Source: DASSUW01 sp963789005
GTDB taxonomy: Bacteria; Actinomycetota; Thermoleophilia; Solirubrobacterales; Solirubrobacteraceae
Assembly: GCA_963789005.1 (NCBI GenBank)
Contig: CAWBIZ010000005.1
Coordinates: 558,001 to 622,000, forward strand
Length of the DNA stretch: 64,000 nucleotides
Direction of reading: 5' to 3'
Positions within the stretch are counted from its first letter, which is position 1. The number at the start of each line of letters is the position of its first letter. The notes under the pieces were generated by a model that worked only from the letters and a program-made list of their open reading frames with translations, did not search any database and had not been told where the DNA came from. This document shows, piece after piece, positions 59,129 to 64,000 of this stretch. A program made the translations under genes and the position numbers.

Positions 59129-59264
59129 GCGCGCCAGACGGGTCAGGTTCCAGACCAGTCGGATTCGGGCGCGCAAAAAAAGTTCGCCGGGTGCCGGCAC
59201 GTTGATGGCACGAACATCGCTTCTGCGGTGCGAGTCGGATACGGACGATCCAAGGAGGATCAAC

Positions 59265-60394
59265 ATGTCCAGGGGAGGGTGTACGAAGGTTGCGTTGCGG
59301 GGGACGGCGGCGCTTGCCGGCGCCGCCGGAATGCTGGGACTCGCCGCTCAGGCGGCGGCTGCAGATCCCACGCTGCTCGGCCAGTGGCGGTTCGATGAGA
59401 GCGGCGGGCAGGTGGCCGTCGACGACGGCCCGCAACAGCTCAGCGGCATGCTGGGATCCGCCGATGTGCCCGACGCGGCGGACCCGGGACGGATCGACGG
59501 TGCCTCCGGGCGCGCGCTGCGCTTCGACGGCAGCGCGTTCGTCCGCCTGCCGGACACCTCGACGCTCGCGGTGCAGACGCTCTCGGCCGAGGCCGTCGTG
59601 CGCGCCGACGCCAGCCCGGGTCGTGGCGCTACCTGGTGTCGCGCGGCGGGCAGGGGTGCCTGGCGGGCTCCTACGGCCTGTACACCGCGGCAGCCGGCGG
59701 GATCGCGCTCTACGTCTTCGACGGAGCGCGGTTCGTCGTCTCGGCCACCGCCCGGCCCGAGGACGTCTGGAACGGCGCGTGGCATCACGTCGCGGGCACC
59801 TTCGACGGCGGCGCGCTGCGGCTGTACGTCGACGGCCGCCCGGTCGGCGCGCCGATGGCTGCGCCCCTGCGGATCGCGTACGACGGCGTCTCGACGCGCG
59901 CGTCGTTCGGTCAGTACGTCGGCGCCTGCGAGCTGAGCTTCCGCGGCGACATGGACCTGGTGCGGCTGTGGTCGGGCGCACGGCCACCGGGGGACATCGC
60001 CCAGACCGCCCCCGGGATTCCTCCCGCTCCCCCGGGCGCGCCACCGCTGCCGGCAGCCGCCGAAGGGACGATCCTCGCCGCCGGCGACGCGGCTCTGCCG
60101 GGACCCGGCTCACAAGCGGGTCGCCCACGAGCCTGCGTGGTGCGCGTCCTGCGCCGGCGCGCGGCCGGGAAGCGACGCGCCGTCGTGCACGTGCGCGTGA
60201 CCATGCGCAAGCGGCCGCTGCGAGGCACTCGCGTCGTCGCGCGGCGCGCCGGCAGGTCCAAAGTGCTCGCGAGCGAGCGGACCAACGCGAAGGGCCGTGC
60301 TCGGCTGGCGCTGCGTGCGCCGCGCTCCGGACGCGTGAGCATCACCGCGAAGGGACGCCCGCGGTGCACGCCTGCGCGCGTGCGCGTCCGATGA
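59265..60394 (+). pseudogene. Secreted LamG/concanavalin-like protein, frameshifted
   Basis: ATG 59265 follows a good ribosome site (CAAGGAGGATCAAC). A signal peptide (about 1-33, GLAAQAAAA) precedes a LamG-type domain, LLGQWRFDESGGQVAVDDGP and on to LSAEAVVRADASPG. The continuing RYLVSRGGQGCLAGSYGLYT, DVWNGAWHHVAGTFDGGALRLYVDGRPVG and the basic Arg/Lys-rich C-terminal beta domain are in another frame. One base missing at about 59621-59623 explains the break. Confidence 0.8.
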
Positions 60395-60404
60395 GCCGCG
60401 TACG

Positions 60405-61526
60405 TCAGCCCGTCTTGGCGCCGGATGCCGTCGTCGGCGGGGTGACCGACGCGCGCAGCCGTCGGGCGGCGTGGGCGGTCGCGGCCTTGATGCGGAGATC
60501 GCGCGCCGGCGGCGGGCCGAAGACCTGCTCGACCGTCAGCGTCGCCTGGGCCACCTCGCTGATGACCGCGCGGTGCCACAGCAGGTCGGCCCATTCGTGC
60601 AGGCGCGTGCGCATGGTCAGGACGACCGAGCCGCGGGTGATCCCGAGCGCGCCGATCGCGGCGACCGCGGCGGACGCGAGCCCCGACTGGACGAGGCTCT
60701 CCTCGTACCAGGCGACGGCCTTGGGCGCCGCGAGGATCAGCAGCGTCAGCGCGGCCACCAGCGGCGGCAGCCACATGCGGTAGCGCTTCCAGGCGAGGTC
60801 GCGCAGCGTGTCCCGGACGTGGGCGCGCTGCTCGTCGCCCAGGTACGCCTCGGGCTGCTTGTCGCCCGCGATCAGCTGGCGCCAGATCACGGTCTGCCGG
60901 CGGAGGCCCTTGCGCACGTTCTCGAGCCGAGGCAGGTCGTCCGCCTCGATGCGCTTGCCGACCTCGTCGCGCCAGCTGTCGAGCTGCTCGCGCACGACGC
61001 TGACGGCCGTCGCGTCGAGCCGCGACTGCAGGTCGTCGAGCAGCTTCTTCAGGCGCTCGATGCGGCCCTCGTCGAACACGCGCTGCCAGACCAGGGCGTG
61101 GTCGGCGCCGGGCTCGCGATAGCCGCGGCACACGCGGCCATACGTGTCGGACAGCCCGTTGCCGAGCTCATAGGCCTTGCCGAGGGCCTCGTTCATCGAC
61201 CACAGGTCCTTGTTGATCTCCACGTGGCACGCGCGAAGCTGCGTACGGAAGGCCTCGCGCTGCACGTGGCCCTCGGCGCTCTCGCGTGCGGCGGCGACCA
61301 GCGCCGCGAGCGACGCGGGCTTCGACGTCACGCCCGCGCGCTTGGCGTCCCCGGCCGCAGCGCGCAGCTGAAGCTCGAGCTGATCGGCCCGCGCGAGGCC
61401 GCTGTGGGCGGGCAGCAGCGTGTCCGGCGAGCAGTCGTGGTCGTCGTCGACGAGCGAGTACAGCTCTGCGACGCGCCAGCCGAGCGCCACCGCGGCGGCG
61501 AGGTCGGCGTCCTGTAGCGGGCTCAT
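60405..61526 (-). CDS. Unknown coiled-coil membrane protein, 373 aa
   Basis: No family recognised. A long helical N-terminal part (about 1-235, with heptad-like stretches such as RIERLKKLLDDLQSRLDATAVSVV) is followed by one strong membrane segment (about 243-262, MWLPPLVAALTLLILAAPKAVAWY) and a second hydrophobic stretch (LASAAVAAIGALGI). A cytosolic helical tail ends SVTPPTTASGAKTG. Four scattered Cys. Upstream are 80 bases, then the exonuclease gene on the same strand. Confidence 0.7.
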   Translation of the reverse strand: MSPLQDADLAAAVALGWRVAELYSLVDDDHDCSPDTLLPAHSGLARADQLELQLRAAAGDAKRAGVTSKPASLAALVAAARESAEGHVQREAFRTQLRACHVEINKDLWSMNEALGKAYELGNGLSDTYGRVCRGYREPGADHALVWQRVFDEGRIERLKKLLDDLQSRLDATAVSVVREQLDSWRDEVGKRIEADDLPRLENVRKGLRRQTVIWRQLIAGDKQPEAYLGDEQRAHVRDTLRDLAWKRYRMWLPPLVAALTLLILAAPKAVAWYEESLVQSGLASAAVAAIGALGITRGSVVLTMRTRLHEWADLLWHRAVISEVAQATLTVEQVFGPPPARDLRIKAATAHAARRLRASVTPPTTASGAKTG

Positions 61527-61609
61527 TGCTTCATCTCCGGTCGGTGGACGGCCCGTACTCTCCGCCCCGACCCTTGCCGCGGACTTGCAGGGAACTTTCA
61601 GCTGGCTCT

Positions 61610-62476
61610 TCAGGGGGACTGCGGCAGCTTGGCGGGCTTGCGCCGCCTCGCCGGAGCCGAGGGCGGCGGCACGACCGGGCCGATGTCCCCGTCCGGCGCC
61701 TCGTCGAGGTCGACCATCACCGGCGCATGGTCGCTCGGCCCGCTGCCCTTGCGCGCGTGGCGGTCGATCCAGGCGGCCTTCACCCGGTCGGCCACGGGGG
61801 CGCTGGCCAGGATCAGGTCGATCCGCATCCCGAGGTCCTGGTGGAACATGCCCGCCCGGTAGTCCCAGTACGTGAAGACGCGATCCTCGTCGGGCCAGCG
61901 GTCGCGCACGACGTCATGCAGGCCGAGGCCCTGCAGCTGGGCCAGCGCGGCCCGCTCGGGTGGCGTGACGTGCGTCTGGCCGATGTAGGCCTCGGGGTCG
62001 AAGACGTCGTCGTCGGTGGGCGCGATGTTCATGTCGCCGGCGACGACGATGGCCTTCGGGCCGGCTTCCACCAACTCCCGCAGCGACGCCAGCCACGCGA
62101 GCTTGTAGGCGTAGTGCTCGGAGTCGGGCACGCGGCCGTTCGGCACGTAGACCGAGACGACCCGGACGCCGCCGCACGTGGCCGAGATGGCGCGCGCCTC
62201 GAGGTGCGGGAAGCCGGGCGCGCCCTCGAGCCCTGCGACCACGTCGTCCAGGCCCACGCGCGAGAGGATCGCGACGCCGTTCCAGGACGGCTCGCCATGG
62301 GCGGCGACCTCGTATCCGCGCTCTGCGAGCGGCGCGGCGAGCAGCTCGGTGAGTGCGTCGTCGGCGAGCTTCGTCTCCTGCAGGCACACGACGTCCGGCT
62401 GCCGCTCGTCCAGCCACGGCAGCAACCGTGGCATCCGCTGCTTGACCGAGTTGACGTTCCAGGTCGCGATCCGCAC
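61610..62476 (-). CDS. xth: Exonuclease III family DNA repair enzyme
   Basis: 288 residues. RIATWNVNSVKQR, CLQETK (metal Glu), YVPNG, VVAGDMNIAPTDDD (Asp/Asn), YWDYRAGMFHQDLGMRIDLIL and SDHAPVMVDL (catalytic Asp-His) give the full AP-endonuclease/exonuclease III set. The last 25 residues are a Pro/Lys-rich tail. It cuts at abasic sites, complementing the SRAP protein at 15.8 kb. Confidence 0.94.
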   Translation of the reverse strand: MRIATWNVNSVKQRMPRLLPWLDERQPDVVCLQETKLADDALTELLAAPLAERGYEVAAHGEPSWNGVAILSRVGLDDVVAGLEGAPGFPHLEARAISATCGGVRVVSVYVPNGRVPDSEHYAYKLAWLASLRELVEAGPKAIVVAGDMNIAPTDDDVFDPEAYIGQTHVTPPERAALAQLQGLGLHDVVRDRWPDEDRVFTYWDYRAGMFHQDLGMRIDLILASAPVADRVKAAWIDRHARKGSGPSDHAPVMVDLDEAPDGDIGPVVPPPSAPARRRKPAKLPQSP

Positions 62477-62486
62477 CTACCTCACG

Positions 62487-62621
62487 CTACCGCGCTCCCC
62501 AGCGGGCGAGGCTAGGCGGCAGCCCGAGCAGATGATGCGTCACCGCGGTCCAGCCGCGCGTCGTGATCAGCGGCCGCAGCAGGGCGTGCCAGGAGGATGC
62601 GGATGCGAGCGTCGTGTCCAT
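62487..62621 (-). pseudogene. Fragment of a histidine-kinase sensor domain, 44 residues
   Basis: ATG 62621 encodes MDTTLASASSWHALLRPL then ITTRGWTAVTHHLLGLPPSLA before a stop. This is the opening of the four-helix sensor domain of actinobacterial NarL-system kinases, which normally continues GLPLGIVYF... and further. Everything after the first helix is lost. It lies just upstream of the exonuclease III gene, in the same orientation. Confidence 0.5.
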
Positions 62622-62650
62622 GCGACCGATGATCGATCCGGGCGGAGCGG

Positions 62651-62675
62651 TCCGGGGCGCCGCAGGCGCCCCGGA
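62651..62675 (-). terminator. Hairpin after the YciI-like gene
   Basis: TCCGGGGCGCC (62651-62661) pairs perfectly with GGCGCCCCGGA (62665-62675) across GCA. It begins 10 bases past the stop of the minus-strand YciI-like gene and should end its transcript. Confidence 0.6.
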
Positions 62676-62684
62676 TAGTTCCCG

Positions 62685-63080
62685 TCAGCCGCCGTTGTGC
62701 GCGCCGGCGAGCGCGTGTCCGCCGATGCCGACCTTGCCGACAGCTTCGGTGTACATCGCCATCTCTCGGGGCACCCTCTCCCCCGTCACAGCCGGCACGA
62801 CGCCGAAGTTGTCGACGATCAGACTTGCGTCGATGCTCGCCCGGCGGAACTCCTCGTCGTCGGCCAGCGCGGCGCACTGCGCCTCGCTGCCGTGGACCAT
62901 GAAGAACCCGCCGAGGTCACCGCCGTGCGGATCGAGGAGCGCGACGTCCATCCCATCGATTCGGCCGTCGGATTGCATGCGGCCGAACATGTCGACGAAC
63001 GCGCCGAACACCTCGATCGCGCGTTCCTCGCGGCCGCGTACAGGCGTGCCGAACCCGACGAACAGGGCCCGATCAGTCAT
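62685..63080 (-). CDS. YciI/EthD-like dimeric alpha-beta barrel protein
   Basis: 131 residues. Ribosome site AGGAAGGAG before ATG. ALFVGFGTPVRGREERAIEVFGAFVDMFGRMQSDGRIDGMDVALLDPHGGDLGGFFMVHG suggests a ferredoxin-like strand-helix fold. No catalytic motif is visible. The last 20 residues are Gly-rich. Function unknown. Confidence 0.65.
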   Translation of the reverse strand: MTDRALFVGFGTPVRGREERAIEVFGAFVDMFGRMQSDGRIDGMDVALLDPHGGDLGGFFMVHGSEAQCAALADDEEFRRASIDASLIVDNFGVVPAVTGERVPREMAMYTEAVGKVGIGGHALAGAHNGG

Positions 63081-63154
63081 GACGACTCCTTCCTGTCGCT
63101 CGACCATGCGAACTTCTCAGATGACCCCGCACGGCGCAAGCGTCGATCGTCCAA

Positions 63155-64000
63155 CTACTCCAGCGCCTTCTCGAGCCAGTGGTCGGCGAACGGCTCCTCG
63201 TTGAAGGCGGGCACCTCGACCCAGCCGGCCGAGCGGTAGAGGGCGAGCGCCTCGGCGAGGACCGCGCTCGTCTCGATGTGCGCGACGCGAGCGCCGCCGG
63301 CGCGTGCGCACGCCTCGAGCGTCTCGAGCAGGCGGCGGCCGAGCCCGAGCCCGCGCGCCGCCGGTGCGATCCACATCCGCTTGATCTCGGCCGGTGCGTC
63401 GGTGTGGTGCTTGACGCCGCCGCAGCCGATCGGCTCGCCGTGCAGATAGGCGACGAAGAACTCCCCGGCGGGCGGCCTGACCTCGTGCGGCAGGGCGGTC
63501 GCGCCCACCGACGGGTCGAAGCCGCGCTCCGAGCGCCGGTTGAGCTCCGCGACGTACTCCGCGAGGCAGTACCGCGCATCCCGGTGCTCGGGATCGACGG
63601 GCCTGATCTCGACGCTCGCCGCGGTCAGCAGGCGCTCGACGTCACGCATGGCGGCGAGCAGTCGCTCCTGCTGCTCCGGAGTAAGTGGCTGGAGCAGCGA
63701 GCGCGCGAGCTCGTTCGAGCGCTCGTCGAGTGCGGCGCGTTCGGCACGCCCGGCCGCGGTGAGGCGAGCCACGCGGATCCGCCGGTCGCTGGCGCTCGCC
63801 GCCAGCGTGACCAGCCCGGCATCCTCGAGCGAGCGCAGCAGGCGGCTCAGGTAGCCGGAGTCGAGCCCTAGCCGCGACCGCAGGAGGCGGACCTCGCAGC
63901 CGTCGAGCCCGATCTCCCAGAGCAGCCGGGCTTCTCCGAGCGGCCGCTCGAGCCCCAGGAAGCGGTCGTCGAGCGCCCCGACGCGTTCGGTGACCGTGCG
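63155..64000 (-). CDS. MarR regulator fused to GNAT acetyltransferase (5' end outside window)
   Basis: 282 residues visible; the frame continues past 64000. The N-terminal part is MarR-type winged helix (GEARLLWEIGLDGCEVRLL, LDSGYLSRLLRSLEDAGLVTL, SDRRIRVARLTAAG). The C-terminal part (from about residue 130) is a GNAT domain with IKRMWIAPAARGLGLGRRLLETLEACAR and LYRSAGWVEVP. Such fusions are common in actinobacteria as regulators of detoxification genes. An ATG upstream must exist outside the window. Confidence 0.9.
   Translation of the reverse strand, partial: RTVTERVGALDDRFLGLERPLGEARLLWEIGLDGCEVRLLRSRLGLDSGYLSRLLRSLEDAGLVTLAASASDRRIRVARLTAAGRAERAALDERSNELARSLLQPLTPEQQERLLAAMRDVERLLTAASVEIRPVDPEHRDARYCLAEYVAELNRRSERGFDPSVGATALPHEVRPPAGEFFVAYLHGEPIGCGGVKHHTDAPAEIKRMWIAPAARGLGLGRRLLETLEACARAGGARVAHIETSAVLAEALALYRSAGWVEVPAFNEEPFADHWLEKALE

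Overview
The window is very GC-rich, gene-dense actinobacterial chromosome. Genes use GTG and TTG starts freely and are often coupled by stop/start overlaps (ATGA, GTGA, TGATG). The gene set (an F420-type luciferase-family oxidoreductase, twin-arginine peptidoglycan amidase, LppP/LprE-type protein, CGNR regulator, many small transporters, DUF3052) suggests a soil actinobacterium, probably Thermoleophilia/Solirubrobacterales. That placement is inference. I see no rRNA, tRNA, CRISPR array, insertion sequence or integrase.

Layout: 1-6.3 kb holds the end of an MMPL exporter, a thioredoxin-TPR protein, a hydrolase, a cyclooxygenase-like haem peroxidase, a decayed nucleotidyltransferase, DUF3052 and an M48 protease. 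6.4-10.6 kb (minus strand) holds a berberine-bridge-type flavoprotein, a winged-helix protein and an amidase. 10.6-15.1 kb is a metal-uptake locus: a divergent Fur/Zur regulator, then binding protein, permease, ATPase, second permease and a DtxR/MntR-type repressor (TroABCDR-like), with a clear promoter/operator. 15.2-19.7 kb holds an LppP-like protein, a SRAP protein, a K+/H+ antiporter, a split response regulator and a J-domain protein. 19.8-23.3 kb holds a holin-like protein with a 741-residue two-enzyme endolysin, a strong hairpin, and three small membrane proteins. 23.35-24.85 kb holds two convergent-facing antitoxin/PIN-toxin modules whose toxins both appear to start at CTG. 24.85-29.9 kb is a two-component system coupled to a LolA-like protein and an ABC-2 exporter.

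29.9-44.2 kb is metabolic. It holds a lone Cpn10-like protein coupled to a molybdenum oxidoreductase and a LysE exporter, a divergent EamA/CGNR pair, NudC, and a coupled run of sucrase-ferredoxin, alcohol dehydrogenase and acetyltransferase. An F420-type oxidoreductase, a phd/vapC module, a PfkB kinase and an epimerase follow. A fully overlapped five-gene operon then encodes GT2, a TIGR04282-type transferase, a methyltransferase, a cytochrome b-molybdopterin fusion and a membrane protein. 44.2-49.8 kb holds a beta-propeller lipoprotein, a membrane glycosyltransferase, a C39-like/MOSC fusion, glyoxalase-fold proteins and a NarL regulator.

From about 47.8 to 60.4 kb the gene content becomes damaged. 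I find four single-base frameshifts (a methyltransferase, an unknown protein, a glyoxalase-fold protein, a LamG protein). I also find a sigma-factor gene fused by deletion to the tail of another gene. Intact genes sit between them (UPF0104, two EamA transporters, a LigD-type ligase, a hydrolase, a P-loop kinase, a phytase-like protein). The end carries an unknown coiled-coil membrane protein, exonuclease III, a fragment of a histidine-kinase sensor domain, a YciI-like protein and the 3' part of a MarR-GNAT fusion.
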